From contig CACDTV010000006.1 of assembly GCA_902555695.1 (NCBI GenBank), forward strand, positions 1 through 50,795: 50,795 nucleotides of DNA, written 5' to 3'. The DNA comes from an uncultured Alphaproteobacteria bacterium. Its GTDB lineage: Bacteria; Pseudomonadota; Alphaproteobacteria; HIMB59. Positions 9,164 through 18,868 of the stretch are shown here, in pieces. Every line of letters begins with the position of its first letter. Position 1 is the first letter of the stretch. Under the pieces are notes generated by a model. The model saw only the letters and a program-made list of their open reading frames with translations, was not told where the DNA came from and did not search any database. The position numbers and the translations under genes are program-made.

Positions 9164-11142
9164 TTCACACCCATTTGATCTTTTTTAAGTTTCCTTATCT
9201 CATCTCTGAACATTGCAGCTTTTTCAAAATCTAAATTTTCAGCTGCAGATAACATTTTTTTCTCTAATTTTTGAACATGTTTTTCAAATTTATTAGGACT
9301 CAATTTATCAATTTCAGATGTACCCACAGTATAGCTATCTTTTTCATAGATGCTCTCGATAATTTCACCAATATTTCTTTTCACTGATTGAGGGGTAATG
9401 TTATTTCTCTTATTAAATTCAATTTGTTTATTTTTTCTGTATTTTGTTTCCTCAAGAGCTGCTTTAATACTTTTAGTTAACACATCTGCATATAAAATCA
9501 CCTTTCCATCTATATTTCTAGCTGCACGACCTATAGTTTGGACCAAACTAGTTTTTGACCTTAAATAACCCTCTTTGTCAGCATCAAGAATGGCGACTAA
9601 ACCACACTCAGGTATATCTAGTCCTTCTCTGAGTAAATTAATACCAATTAAAATATCAATCTCCCCAATTCTTAATGAGCGAATAAGTTTTATTCTATCA
9701 ATAGTCTCAACATCAGAGTGCATATATTCAGCCTTTAAATTATGTTCTTTTAAGTAATTCGTTAAGTCCTCGGCATTTTTTTTTGTAAGAGTTGTAATCA
9801 ATACTCTATTTTTATTATTGAGTGTTATTTTAATTTCACCCATCAAATCTTCCACTTGATTGACAGTTGTTTTGATCACACACTCAGGATCAATTAGACC
9901 TGTGGGTCGTATGATTTGTTCAACATACTCATTTTCGACTTCATTCAATTCCCATGGGCCAGGAGTTGCAGATAAAAAAATAGTGGGGGGACGCATCATA
10001 TTCCATTCTTCAAAAGTTAAAGGTCGATTATCCAATGCAGATGGAAGTCTAAATCCATAATCTGATAAAGTTTTTTTTCTAGATCGGTCACCTTTATACA
10101 TTCCATTTATTTGAGGCACGGATACATGAGACTCATCAATTATAAGAAGTGAGTTTTCCGGAATAAACTCGTATAGAGTTGGTGGTGCTTCACCAGGTTG
10201 TCTTCCACTTAAATATCTCGAATAATTCTCAATTCCTGAACATGTTCCCGTTGCCTGTATCATTTCCAAATCAAAATTAGTTCTCTCTTTTAATCTTTGA
10301 AATTCAAGCAACTTTTTTTCCTTATCAAATTCTTCTAGTCTTATTTTTAAATCTTTCTTAATTTCTTTAATAGCGTTTTCTAATCGTGGTTTTGGAGTAA
10401 TGTAATGACTATTTGCAAAGATTTTTACTTCTTCGAAGCTTTGAATGAATTCACCTGTGAGAGGATCAAACTCTTTAATATCTTCCACCTCGTCTCCAAA
10501 AAAACTTATCCTCCAAGCTATATCCTCTAAATGCGCAGGAAAAACATCAACCCGATCTCCAGTTACTCGAAACATACCTCTTCTAAAATCAATATTATTT
10601 CTTTTATACTGTAACTCTACTAATTCTCTCAGGAACTCCATTAAATTAATGTTCTGTCCTTTTTTTATTTCTAAAGTCATTTTAGAGTAAGAGTCAACGG
10701 ACCCGATGCCGTATATACATGAAACACTTGCTACAATAATTACATCTTCTCTTTCTACTAATGATCTAGTTGCTGAGTGTCTAAAACGATCTATTTGCTC
10801 ATTTATAGAGGACTCTTTTTCTATGAATGTATCTGATCGAGGCACATAAGCTTCTGGTTGATAATAATCATAATAACTCACAAAATACTCAACTGCATTT
10901 TTAGGAAACAATACTTTCAACTCCTCATATAATTGAGCAGCCAAGGTCTTATTTGGAGCCATAATCAATGTTGGTCTGTTATATTTTTCAATAACATTTG
11001 CAATTGTAAATGTTTTTCCAGAGCCGGTTACACCTAATAATACTTGGCTTTGTTTCTTTTTTTCTAAACCATCAATCAATTTTTTAATTGCTTGCGGCTG
11101 ATCTCCTTTAGGTTTATTTTCACTTACTATTTTAAATGGCAT
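9160..11142 (-). CDS. uvrB: UvrABC system protein B
   Basis: DNA-damage recognition helicase of nucleotide excision repair, working with UvrA and UvrC. Walker A GVTGSGKT is at residues 37-44. The beta-hairpin [10 protein letters not shown] is at about 90-99, with LIIDESHV as the DEAD-like box and QTIGRAARN as the late helicase motif. A UVR domain ([24 protein letters not shown]) ends the protein. At 660 aa it matches the family. It is divergent from the aminotransferase gene with 47 nt between starts. Confidence 0.97.
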   Translation of the reverse strand: MPFKIVSENKPKGDQPQAIKKLIDGLEKKKQSQVLLGVTGSGKTFTIANVIEKYNRPTLIMAPNKTLAAQLYEELKVLFPKNAVEYFVSYYDYYQPEAYVPRSDTFIEKESSINEQIDRFRHSATRSLVEREDVIIVASVSCIYGIGSVDSYSKMTLEIKKGQNINLMEFLRELVELQYKRNNIDFRRGMFRVTGDRVDVFPAHLEDIAWRISFFGDEVEDIKEFDPLTGEFIQSFEEVKIFANSHYITPKPRLENAIKEIKKDLKIRLEEFDKEKKLLEFQRLKERTNFDLEMIQATGTCSGIENYSRYLSGRQPGEAPPTLYEFIPENSLLIIDESHVSVPQINGMYKGDRSRKKTLSDYGFRLPSALDNRPLTFEEWNMMRPPTIFLSATPGPWELNEVENEYVEQIIRPTGLIDPECVIKTTVNQVEDLMGEIKITLNNKNRVLITTLTKKNAEDLTNYLKEHNLKAEYMHSDVETIDRIKLIRSLRIGEIDILIGINLLREGLDIPECGLVAILDADKEGYLRSKTSLVQTIGRAARNIDGKVILYADVLTKSIKAALEETKYRKNKQIEFNKRNNITPQSVKRNIGEIIESIYEKDSYTVGTSEIDKLSPNKFEKHVQKLEKKMLSAAENLDFEKAAMFRDEIRKLKKDQMGVN

Positions 11143-11189
11143 ACTTGTAGAAATTTATAAATAAGTTTATAGATAACTAAATAAAAAAA

Positions 11190-12386
11190 ATGATTTCAAA
11201 TAGAGTAAATAACATAAAACCATCATTAACAATAGCTACCAATATGAAGGCCCAGGAACTGAAAAGAGCTGGTAAGGATGTGATTGTTTTAGCAGCTGGA
11301 GAACCAGATTTTGATACACCTGAACACATTAAAAGCGCAGCTATTGAAGCTATAAATAAGGGTTTTACTAAGTATGTACCAGGTAAAGGAACACCAGACC
11401 TGCAAGTCGCAATACAAAAAAAATTTCAAAGAGATAATAACTTAAATTATGAACTTGGTAATATTACAGTTGGAGTTGGTGGAAAGCATATAATTTATAA
11501 TGCTTTCTCAGCAACTATTAATCAAGGCGATGAAGTTATAATCCCTGCTCCATATTGGGTGAGTTACCCTGATATTGTAATTTTAAATGATGGAAAACCC
11601 ATCATTGTTGAGTGTGGTGAGCAAAATGGTTTTAAAATCACACCTGAGGATTTGGAGAAAAATATATCTTCAAAAACAAAATGGCTGATGCTAAATAGCC
11701 CAAGTAATCCGACTGGATCTATGTATACCAAAGAGGAATTGGTAGCTATAGGAGATGTTCTTAAAAGTTATGAAAATATTTATATTTTATCAGATGATAT
11801 TTATGAAAAGATTGTTTACGACACCAATGATTTCAAAACAATAGCTGAAGTTTGCCCATTTTTAAAAGAAAGAACGTTAACGATGAATGGATTATCCAAG
11901 TCTTATTGTATGACAGGCTGGAGAGTAGGCTACGCAGCAGGTCCAGTCAGTCTCATCAATGCAATGAACAAAGTTCAATCACAAAACGTATCTTCAACAG
12001 CTTCAATATCAATGGCGGCTTCTGTTGAGGCATTAAATGGAGATCAAAGTTTTATCATATCAAACAATGAATCTTTTCTTAGAAGGCGTAATTTAGTTGT
12101 AAAACATTTAAATGAAACACCTGGATTGTCTTGCAGAACTCCAGAGGGTGCTTTTTACGTTTTTGCTTCATGTAAAGGAGTTTTAGGTAAGACAACGGAG
12201 TCTGGTAAAAAACTCTTTACTGATGGTGACTTTATGGATTATCTGCTTGAAGAGGTGGGTGTTGCAGGTGTACAAGGTTCTGCATTTGGGCTAGAGGGTT
12301 TCTTTAGAATATCTTATGCAACCTCTGACTCAATATTAGAGGATGCCTGCCAAAGAATTAAAACTGCTTGTTCTAAATTAAGTTAA
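11190..12386 (+). CDS. aatA: Pyridoxal-phosphate aspartate aminotransferase (class I, Ib subgroup)
   Basis: Cytosolic PLP enzyme transferring the amino group between aspartate (often also aromatic or prephenate substrates) and 2-oxoglutarate. AGEPDFDTP lies near residues 36-44, SPSNPTGSMY at 170-179 (N173), SDDIYEKIVY with D202 and Y205 contacting PLP, and NGLSKSYCMTGWRVGYA with Schiff-base Lys K237 and R245. It is 398 aa, the normal size. Its last 9 nt overlap the convergent pyruvate kinase gene. Substrate preference inside the group cannot be settled by sequence reading alone. Confidence 0.92.
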   Translation: MISNRVNNIKPSLTIATNMKAQELKRAGKDVIVLAAGEPDFDTPEHIKSAAIEAINKGFTKYVPGKGTPDLQVAIQKKFQRDNNLNYELGNITVGVGGKHIIYNAFSATINQGDEVIIPAPYWVSYPDIVILNDGKPIIVECGEQNGFKITPEDLEKNISSKTKWLMLNSPSNPTGSMYTKEELVAIGDVLKSYENIYILSDDIYEKIVYDTNDFKTIAEVCPFLKERTLTMNGLSKSYCMTGWRVGYAAGPVSLINAMNKVQSQNVSSTASISMAASVEALNGDQSFIISNNESFLRRRNLVVKHLNETPGLSCRTPEGAFYVFASCKGVLGKTTESGKKLFTDGDFMDYLLEEVGVAGVQGSAFGLEGFFRISYATSDSILEDACQRIKTACSKLS

Positions 12387-13814
12387 TTTGCTATTAGAAA
12401 TAATTTTAGCTATTCGAAGAATATTTGTATTTCCAACTTTTCCAAAAGGTACTCCAGCTGTGATTATTATTTTTTCACCATGTTTTAGAATTTTTCTTAC
12501 CTTTGCTATTTTACAGGCACGGTCAACCATCTCAGTTGATGATGAAATTTCATCTACAACATCCATAAAAGTACCCCAAGTTAAAGCATTTTGACGAGCA
12601 ACTTTTTTATTAGTTGTTAATCCTATTAAGGTCACATCAGGCCTCATCCTTGCGACTCTTAAAACAGATCTTCCTGATTGAGAAAATGTTGCAATACAAT
12701 TACATTCAGCAATGGTGGCTACTTCAAGTGCCGCAGTAGCTATAGCCTCTGTTGATGTTTTTACCATATTCAAATTATAATTTTGAATATTTGCTAAATA
12801 TTTAGGATCACTTTCAACGCGTTTAATAATTTTATTCATCATTTCTACAGACTCTTTTGGATAATTACCAGCAGCTGACTCTGCAGATAACATTACAGCG
12901 TCTACTCCTTGAAATACTGCTGTAGCGACATCAGAGGCCTCAGCCCTTGTCGGAGTAGGTGAGTCAATCATACTCTCAAGCATTTGGGTTGCAACAATAC
13001 ATGGCTTTCCAAATTTTCTACATGCAGCGACCATTGTTCTTTGGTGAATTGGCACATCTTCTGGGTTGGTTTCAACACCCAGATCTCCTCTAGCAACCAT
13101 TATTCCATCAGAATTTTCAGTTATCGACTCAATTTCTTTCATAGCAGAGGGTTTTTCTACTTTAACCATTACTTTAAATTTTGTAGGAATAAGTTTTTTT
13201 GCTGTTAATAAATCTTTTGTAGTTTGAATAAATGAAAGAGCTATCCAATCAACATCAAGTTTAATAGCTAGCTCTAAATCTTTTTTATCTTTTGGAGTAA
13301 TTATTTTTAAATCAAGTTTTGTATCTGGAATATTCAATCCTTTGTTATTAGAAATTTCTCCACCATCTGTAACGACACATTTAATTGCAGAAGCAGATTT
13401 TGATTTTACTTTTAACCTTACCTTGCCATCATTCACTAACAGCCTTTGTCCGATTGCTATAGATTTGAAAATTTCTTTGTGAGGCAAGTAGACACGAGAA
13501 CTGTCACCGTCTTTTTTATTTTGATCAAAAGTAAATATTTGGTTTTTTTTTAGTTGTTCTTTGACGTTTAGAAATCTACCAACTCTGAATTTGGGACCCT
13601 GTAAGTCACCTAAAATACAAATATAACGATCATGTTTTTTTTCTAAATTTCTAATAATTTTAACTTTTTTTTTGTGATCCTCATGGTCACCATGACTAAA
13701 ATTAAGACGAAATATGTCAGCACCAGATAAAAATAATTTCTCAATAGCTTTTTCAGTCTCACAGGCTGGTCCTAAAGTTGCAACAATTTTGGCTTTACGG
13801 TTTCTAAGTTTCAT
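12378..13814 (-). CDS. pyk: Pyruvate kinase
   Basis: Final step of glycolysis: phosphoenolpyruvate + ADP to pyruvate + ATP. The N-terminal KIVATLGPACET and FRLNFSHGDHEDH are the standard barrel entry. GDLQGPKFRVG follows. MVKVEKPSAM carries the catalytic Lys region, MVARGDLGVE binds metal, and ATQMLESMIDSPTPTRAEASDVATAV is the signature before the C-terminal regulatory domain. At 478 aa it is full length. The ATG start is 47 nt from the divergent DUF1244 start. Its presence implies a complete lower glycolytic or Entner-Doudoroff end. Confidence 0.96.
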   Translation of the reverse strand: MKLRNRKAKIVATLGPACETEKAIEKLFLSGADIFRLNFSHGDHEDHKKKVKIIRNLEKKHDRYICILGDLQGPKFRVGRFLNVKEQLKKNQIFTFDQNKKDGDSSRVYLPHKEIFKSIAIGQRLLVNDGKVRLKVKSKSASAIKCVVTDGGEISNNKGLNIPDTKLDLKIITPKDKKDLELAIKLDVDWIALSFIQTTKDLLTAKKLIPTKFKVMVKVEKPSAMKEIESITENSDGIMVARGDLGVETNPEDVPIHQRTMVAACRKFGKPCIVATQMLESMIDSPTPTRAEASDVATAVFQGVDAVMLSAESAAGNYPKESVEMMNKIIKRVESDPKYLANIQNYNLNMVKTSTEAIATAALEVATIAECNCIATFSQSGRSVLRVARMRPDVTLIGLTTNKKVARQNALTWGTFMDVVDEISSSTEMVDRACKIAKVRKILKHGEKIIITAGVPFGKVGNTNILRIAKIISNSKLT

Positions 13815-13861
13815 TTGATTTGTTTAGAAATTAATAAATAACATGATATTAGTAAATTACC

Positions 13862-14155
13862 ATGAGTAAAATATCAAAAGAACAAGAGTACAAAATTAAA
13901 GCTAACGTACTTGATCATTTAATTAATCATTTAAGAGATAGGTCTGATGTACAAAATATTGACCTGATGAATCTGAGTGGATTTTGCAGAAATTGTTTAT
14001 CAAAATGGTATGTAAAATATGCAAAAGAGGAAAACTATGATCTAGACTATGAGGAATCAAGAATGATTATTTATGGAATGGCTTACTCTGAATGGAAAAG
14101 TAAATATCAATCAGAGGCAACAAAAGAACAAGTAGAACAATTTAAAAAAAAATAG
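13862..14155 (+). CDS. DUF1244 domain protein
   Basis: Small 97-aa protein of the DUF1244 family, function unknown. The conserved core is LMNLSGFCRNCLSKWY (residues about 38-53), with two cysteines spaced C-x2-C that could bind metal, then MAYSEWKSKYQ. It is mostly helical and charged with no membrane segment. It precedes the M3 peptidase gene by 5 nt and so is probably co-transcribed with it. Family membership is seen in sequence; nothing more specific can be claimed. Confidence 0.88.
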   Translation: MSKISKEQEYKIKANVLDHLINHLRDRSDVQNIDLMNLSGFCRNCLSKWYVKYAKEENYDLDYEESRMIIYGMAYSEWKSKYQSEATKEQVEQFKKK

Positions 14156-14160
14156 TTTAG

Positions 14161-15912
14161 ATGACCGAGAAATTGCCGAATTGGAACTTAGGAGATTTTT
14201 ACTCTTCTATCAAAGATGAAGGAATAGATCTTGATCTCGAAAAATATAGAAATTTCTCTAAATCTTTTAACAAAAAATACAAAGGTCAATTAGTTAATCA
14301 AGCTCAAAACCTCGAAAGCATCATAAAAGAGTATGAAGACGGTAATGAACTTGGTGACAAGCTTGGCAATTTTGCTTTTTTGATATACGCAACAAATATG
14401 AACGACCAAGAGACGGTTCAATTTTATCAAGGTATAAATGAAAAACTTACAGAGATATCATCAAACTTGATTTTTTTTACAAACGAAATAAATGCTACAA
14501 ATGACTCAGAATTTGAAAATTTTTTATCAAATGCTGGCAAATATAAAAATTGGTTAACTAACATCCGTCGATATAAACAACATCAACTTGATGAAAAGAG
14601 TGAGATGATTTTCCTTGATAAGAATTTAACCTCTAACTCTTCATGGGTGAGATTCTTTGAAGAACAAATAAATGATTTAAAATTTAAAATTGATGATAAA
14701 GATTTAAATAGTTCAGAAGCTTTAAATTTATTATCTGATCATAAATCAACAACAAGAAAAAAAGCAGCAAAAAGTATTGAAGATGTCTTTAAATCGAATG
14801 TAAAAACTTTTTCTTTTATTACAAACACTCTCGCAAAAGATAAAATTACTAATGATAAGTGGAGAAAATACAGATCTCCAATAGACTCAAGAAATTTAGC
14901 GAATAATGTTGAAAATGAAGTTGTCGAGGCACTAACTGAAAGTGTTACTTCCAATTACAAGAATATTTCACATAGATACTATAAAATTAAGGCCAAACTT
15001 TTTAATCAAGAAAAACTTAATTATTGGGATAGAAATGCACCTTATCCTGACTCACCTAATAAAAAGATAAATTGGTCTGAGGCAAAAGATATTGTAATAC
15101 GCTCATATGCTAACTTTGATAAAAGTTTTGAAGATATTGTATTATTATTTTTTAATAACAATTGGATTGATGCAGAACTAAAATCAGGTAAATCTCCAGG
15201 AGCATTTGCAGCTTCTACAATTCCCTCAATACACCCTTACATTTTGACAAACTTCCACGGTAAAACCAGAGATGTAATGACATTAGCTCATGAACTTGGA
15301 CATGGATGTCACCAATATTTGTCTGCTAAACAAGGTTTGCTGTTATCCAGCACTCCACTTACTCTAGCAGAGACTGCAAGTGTCTTTGGAGAGATGATGA
15401 CTTTTCGAACATTACTTGAAGATAGTGATATGAGTGCCAGAAAATATCTTTTAGCATCAAAAATTGAAGACATGATTAACACTGTTGTCAGGCAAATATC
15501 ATTTTTTGAATTTGAAAAGTTAGTACACACTGAGAGGAAAAAAGGAGAGTTATCATCTGATCAACTTTGTGATTTTTGGATGAAAACACAATCTGAAAGT
15601 CTTGGGCCTAATATTGAATTAACAGATGGCTATAGATATTTTTGGACATACATACCACATTTTATTCATACTCCCTTTTATGTATATGCTTATGCTTTTG
15701 GAGATTGTTTAGTAAACATTTTGATTCAACTTTATGATGAGGGCCTTCCAAATTTTAAGGAAAGTTACATTAGTCTTTTAAAAAGTGGTGGTTCGAAACA
15801 CTATAGTGATGTTTTGAAACCTTTTAATGTCGACCTCAAACAAAAAAATAGTTGGGAAAAAGGACTCTCAATGATTTCAGGTCTAATAGATGAGTTTGAA
15901 AAAAGTATTTAG
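14161..15912 (+). CDS. pepF: M3 family oligoendopeptidase (PepF-like)
   Basis: Cytosolic zinc metallopeptidase that degrades oligopeptides. The active-site HELGH is at residues 377-381 (H377, E378, H381) within MTLAHELGHGCHQ. The third zinc ligand is E404 in TLAETASVFGEMM. The C-terminal TDGYRYFWTYIPHFIHTPFYVYAYAFGD block with its aromatic and Tyr residues is typical of the M3B/PepF group. At 583 aa it is normal length for the clade. It sits 6 nt ahead of the ABC1-kinase gene, in the unit DUF1244-pepF-ABC1 kinase. Confidence 0.93.
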   Translation: MTEKLPNWNLGDFYSSIKDEGIDLDLEKYRNFSKSFNKKYKGQLVNQAQNLESIIKEYEDGNELGDKLGNFAFLIYATNMNDQETVQFYQGINEKLTEISSNLIFFTNEINATNDSEFENFLSNAGKYKNWLTNIRRYKQHQLDEKSEMIFLDKNLTSNSSWVRFFEEQINDLKFKIDDKDLNSSEALNLLSDHKSTTRKKAAKSIEDVFKSNVKTFSFITNTLAKDKITNDKWRKYRSPIDSRNLANNVENEVVEALTESVTSNYKNISHRYYKIKAKLFNQEKLNYWDRNAPYPDSPNKKINWSEAKDIVIRSYANFDKSFEDIVLLFFNNNWIDAELKSGKSPGAFAASTIPSIHPYILTNFHGKTRDVMTLAHELGHGCHQYLSAKQGLLLSSTPLTLAETASVFGEMMTFRTLLEDSDMSARKYLLASKIEDMINTVVRQISFFEFEKLVHTERKKGELSSDQLCDFWMKTQSESLGPNIELTDGYRYFWTYIPHFIHTPFYVYAYAFGDCLVNILIQLYDEGLPNFKESYISLLKSGGSKHYSDVLKPFNVDLKQKNSWEKGLSMISGLIDEFEKSI

Positions 15913-15918
15913 TTTAAA

Positions 15919-17247
15919 ATGAAAGAAGAAAATAATTTAGTTTCAAGAGTAAAAAGGTACTCAAAAGTCACAACTTCTATGACTTCTTTGGCCACGAAAT
16001 TTGCAGGAAAAAAATATTTAAATTTTGATTTAAGTGATCAAAAGTATGCGGCTCAAATCACTGAGATCTTAGGCAATTTAAAAGGACCTTTGATGAAGGT
16101 CGCACAACTAAGCGCTACTATTCCTGATTTACTGCCTGAAGAGTATGCTAGAAAATTAGCTGAATTACAGTCAAATGCACCTCCAATGTCTTGGGTGTTT
16201 GTAAAAAGAAGAATGAAAGCTGAATTAGGTGAAAATTGGCAAAATAACTTCAAAGAATTCAATCAAGAGGCAAGTTTTGCTGCATCTTTAGGTCAGGTTC
16301 ACAAGGCCAAATTGAAAACCAATGATTACGTTGCGTGTAAACTTCAATATCCTGATATGTCTTCAGCAGTAGAGGCTGACTTAAACCAATTAAAAATAAT
16401 ATTTAAAATTTACTCTAGTTATAATAAATCAATTCAAATTAGAGAGATCTATAAAGAAATAGAAGCAAGACTAAAAGAAGAATTAAATTATAGTTTAGAA
16501 AACAAACATTTAAAAATTTTTAAATTTATTCATAAAAATAACTCATATATCAAAATTCCAAATGTTTACGAAAAAATATCTACAAACAGACTTTTAGTCA
16601 TGGAATTTCTTAATGGTAAAAAATTAATTGAGTACAAAAACGCACCACAAAAAACTAGAAATGAATTAGCAAAAAAATTATTTATGGCATGGTACTTACC
16701 CTTTTATAAATACGGTATAATTCATGGAGATCCACACTTAGGTAATTACTCAGTAGATAATAAAAATAATATTAATCTATTTGATTATGGCTGTGTAAGA
16801 ATATTTCCACCTAAGTTTGTAAAGGGCGTAATTGACCTTTATTTTGCTCTAAAAGAAAAAGATAACAAAAAGATAAAAACTGCTTATCAAGTATGGGGGT
16901 TTAAAGACATTGATGACAAATTAATGAATGTTTTAAATAAATGGGCTTTATTCTTGTATGATCCAATCTTAAAAAATGAGGTTCGAAAAATACAAGACTC
17001 AGATAGTGGTATTTATGGAGCTAAAATAGCTAGCGAAGTCCATAAAGAGCTCAAAAAATATGGAGGAGTTAAACCTCCAAGAGAGTTTGTATTTATGGAT
17101 CGAGCAGCGGTTGGTTTGGGGTCAATCTTTATTCATTTGAAAGCTGAAATAAATTGGTACAAGCTTTTTCATGACTTAATTAAAGATTTTTCAGTTAAAA
17201 GTGTTGAATCCAATCAAAAAAAAGCATTCAAATTTGCCGGTTTATGA
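15919..17247 (+). CDS. ABC1/AarF family atypical kinase
   Basis: Protein of the UbiB/ADCK atypical kinase family, usually linked to ubiquinone metabolism. The family Lys-Gln motif reads KVAQ (residues 60-63) in GPLMKVAQLSATIPDLLPEEY, with Ala where KxGQ has Gly. This variant, as far as I recall, is common in alphaproteobacterial paralogues. The catalytic loop is HGDPHLGNYSVD, and the magnesium motif is DYGCVR in place of DFG. There are no convincing C-terminal membrane helices, unlike UbiB proper, so the symbol ubiB is not applied. A UbiB-like role remains possible because a COQ9 homologue is nearby. Confidence 0.85.
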   Translation: MKEENNLVSRVKRYSKVTTSMTSLATKFAGKKYLNFDLSDQKYAAQITEILGNLKGPLMKVAQLSATIPDLLPEEYARKLAELQSNAPPMSWVFVKRRMKAELGENWQNNFKEFNQEASFAASLGQVHKAKLKTNDYVACKLQYPDMSSAVEADLNQLKIIFKIYSSYNKSIQIREIYKEIEARLKEELNYSLENKHLKIFKFIHKNNSYIKIPNVYEKISTNRLLVMEFLNGKKLIEYKNAPQKTRNELAKKLFMAWYLPFYKYGIIHGDPHLGNYSVDNKNNINLFDYGCVRIFPPKFVKGVIDLYFALKEKDNKKIKTAYQVWGFKDIDDKLMNVLNKWALFLYDPILKNEVRKIQDSDSGIYGAKIASEVHKELKKYGGVKPPREFVFMDRAAVGLGSIFIHLKAEINWYKLFHDLIKDFSVKSVESNQKKAFKFAGL

Positions 17248-17289
17248 TGACTTTCAACAAATGTTTAATAAATTTTATAAATCTTAGAC

Positions 17290-17317
17290 TTAACAAATTA
17301 GATTTATCTGATATACA
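17290..17317 (+). promoter_or_regulatory. Predicted sigma70-type promoter of the pnt operon
   Basis: TTAACA (17290-17295) and TATACA (17312-17317) are separated by 16 nt in the 96-nt gap after the ABC1-kinase gene. A clear Shine-Dalgarno AAGGA lies at 17331-17335, 8 nt before the pntA ATG. The boxes are near consensus, but the surroundings are very AT-rich, so chance matches are possible. Confidence 0.45.
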
Positions 17318-17343
17318 ACATATCTTCTAAAAGGAACAAGTTA

Positions 17344-18459
17344 ATGATAATAGGCGCAGTTAAAGAAAAAAAAAAGTTTGAGAATAGAGTTTCTATTTCT
17401 CCTGATGATGTAAAAAACTATGTAAAAGCTGGTCACCAAGTATTTATTGAAAAGGGGGCAGGCTCACCTTCAGGTTTTAATGATAAATCTTATAAAGAGT
17501 CTGGGGCGACTCTATCTACGTCAAAAGAAGTTTTTAAGAATTCTGATATTATTTTAAAAATAAATTGCCCAACCCCAGATGAAGCTAAATTAATAAAAAA
17601 TAATTCTATGGTTATTTCTCAAATCAGTATACAGAACAACCAAGACAGTATTAAAATTTTAAATTCTAAAAAAATATCAGCGTTTGCTTTAGAACTAGTC
17701 CCAAGAATTACTCGAGCTCAAGATATGGATATTTTGTCCTCTCAAGCAAATTTAGCAGGATATCATGCGGTTATAGATGCTGCTCAAGAATTTAACAGAG
17801 TATTACCATTATTTATGACTGCTGCTGGTAAAGTTACTCCGGCAAATGTTTTAGTCATAGGTGCAGGTGTTGCAGGTTTACAAGCTATAGCAACTGCTAA
17901 ACGATTAGGCGCTATTGTTTTTGCTACAGACGTAAGAATAGCCTCAAAAGAGCAAGTTGAGAGTCTTGGTGGTAAATTTGTTATGGTCGAGGATGAGGAG
18001 TCTAAGAATGCTGAAACGAAGGGTGGTTATGCAAAAGAAATGAGCGCAGAGTACCAAAAAAAACAGGAGGCTTTATTGGCAGAAACTTTAAAGACAATGG
18101 ATATTGTAATATGTACTGCTCAAATACCAGGAAGAAAAGCACCTTTAATTTTGAAAAAAGAAATGTTGGAGAACATGCAAAATGGTTCAGTTATTGTTGA
18201 TCTAGCTGTAGAGTCTGGAGGTAATTGCGAATTTAGCCAAGTTGGAAAAGTCGTTTCAAAAAATGGTCTTAAGATTGTAGGTCATGCCAACGTTCCTGGC
18301 AGAGTAGCAAATAATGCCTCAAGTCTTTTTTCAAAAAATATTTCTAACTTTTTAAAATTAATGAACTTTGAAGATAAGAAAAAATCTATGATTAATAAAA
18401 GTGATGAAATTATTAAAGCTACAATGATTTGCTCAGCTGGAAAGATTTTAATAAAATAA
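17344..18459 (+). CDS. pntA: NAD(P) transhydrogenase subunit alpha part 1 (NAD-binding domain I)
   Basis: Soluble NAD(H)-binding dI component of the proton-translocating transhydrogenase, which uses the proton gradient to make NADPH from NADH. The alanine-dehydrogenase-like fold is visible: an N-terminal KKKFENRVSISPDDVKNY, the RITRAQDMDILSSQAN loop (dI signature), the nucleotide fold VLVIGAGVAGLQAI, then the mobile-loop region and GHANVPGRVANNAS. At 371 aa it corresponds to dI alone; the membrane part is encoded by the next gene, as in the three-gene arrangement of many alphaproteobacteria. It is preceded by a good Shine-Dalgarno site. Confidence 0.95.
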   Translation: MIIGAVKEKKKFENRVSISPDDVKNYVKAGHQVFIEKGAGSPSGFNDKSYKESGATLSTSKEVFKNSDIILKINCPTPDEAKLIKNNSMVISQISIQNNQDSIKILNSKKISAFALELVPRITRAQDMDILSSQANLAGYHAVIDAAQEFNRVLPLFMTAAGKVTPANVLVIGAGVAGLQAIATAKRLGAIVFATDVRIASKEQVESLGGKFVMVEDEESKNAETKGGYAKEMSAEYQKKQEALLAETLKTMDIVICTAQIPGRKAPLILKKEMLENMQNGSVIVDLAVESGGNCEFSQVGKVVSKNGLKIVGHANVPGRVANNASSLFSKNISNFLKLMNFEDKKKSMINKSDEIIKATMICSAGKILIK

Positions 18460-18471
18460 AAAGGAGTTACT

Positions 18472-18861
18472 ATGTCAGAAATTTCAAATCAATTAGAAAG
18501 TTTATCATACAAAGCACAACAAATTGCAAATGAAGCAAGCCAGTTAGCATCTAGTGTGGCCGAAACATCTGGAGGCCATAGTGACTTTATTATTTTTGGT
18601 ATAACTGTTTTGGTATTGGCTTGTTTTGTAGGTTATTATGTAGTTTGGTCGGTTACCCCAGCTTTACACAGTCCTTTAATGGGTGTCACAAACGCTATTT
18701 CGTCCGTAATTATTGTTGGAGCTTTATTGGCCGCAGGTCCTGTTGATAGTAACATTTCTAAATATTTTGGTTTAGTTGCTGTAACTCTTGCTGCCGTTAA
18801 CATATTTGGGGGGTTCGTTGTAACAAATCGAATGCTCTCCATGTTTAAAAAGAAACAATAG
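18472..18861 (+). CDS. pntAb: NAD(P) transhydrogenase subunit alpha part 2 (membrane domain)
   Basis: Membrane half of the split alpha subunit. It is 129 aa with a soluble helical N-terminus of about 35 residues and then three to four hydrophobic helices ([59 protein letters not shown]). The segment [16 protein letters not shown] is the hallmark of this subunit. It has an AAGGAG Shine-Dalgarno about 6 nt before the ATG. It lies 12 nt after pntA and 7 nt before pntB, so all three subunits are co-translated from one message. Confidence 0.95.
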   Translation: MSEISNQLESLSYKAQQIANEASQLASSVAETSGGHSDFIIFGITVLVLACFVGYYVVWSVTPALHSPLMGVTNAISSVIIVGALLAAGPVDSNISKYFGLVAVTLAAVNIFGGFVVTNRMLSMFKKKQ

Positions 18862-18868
18862 GTAAAAA

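Noticed and set aside
12984-13208. 74-codon plus-strand frame
   Set aside because: Opposite strand of the pyruvate kinase core; no independent support.
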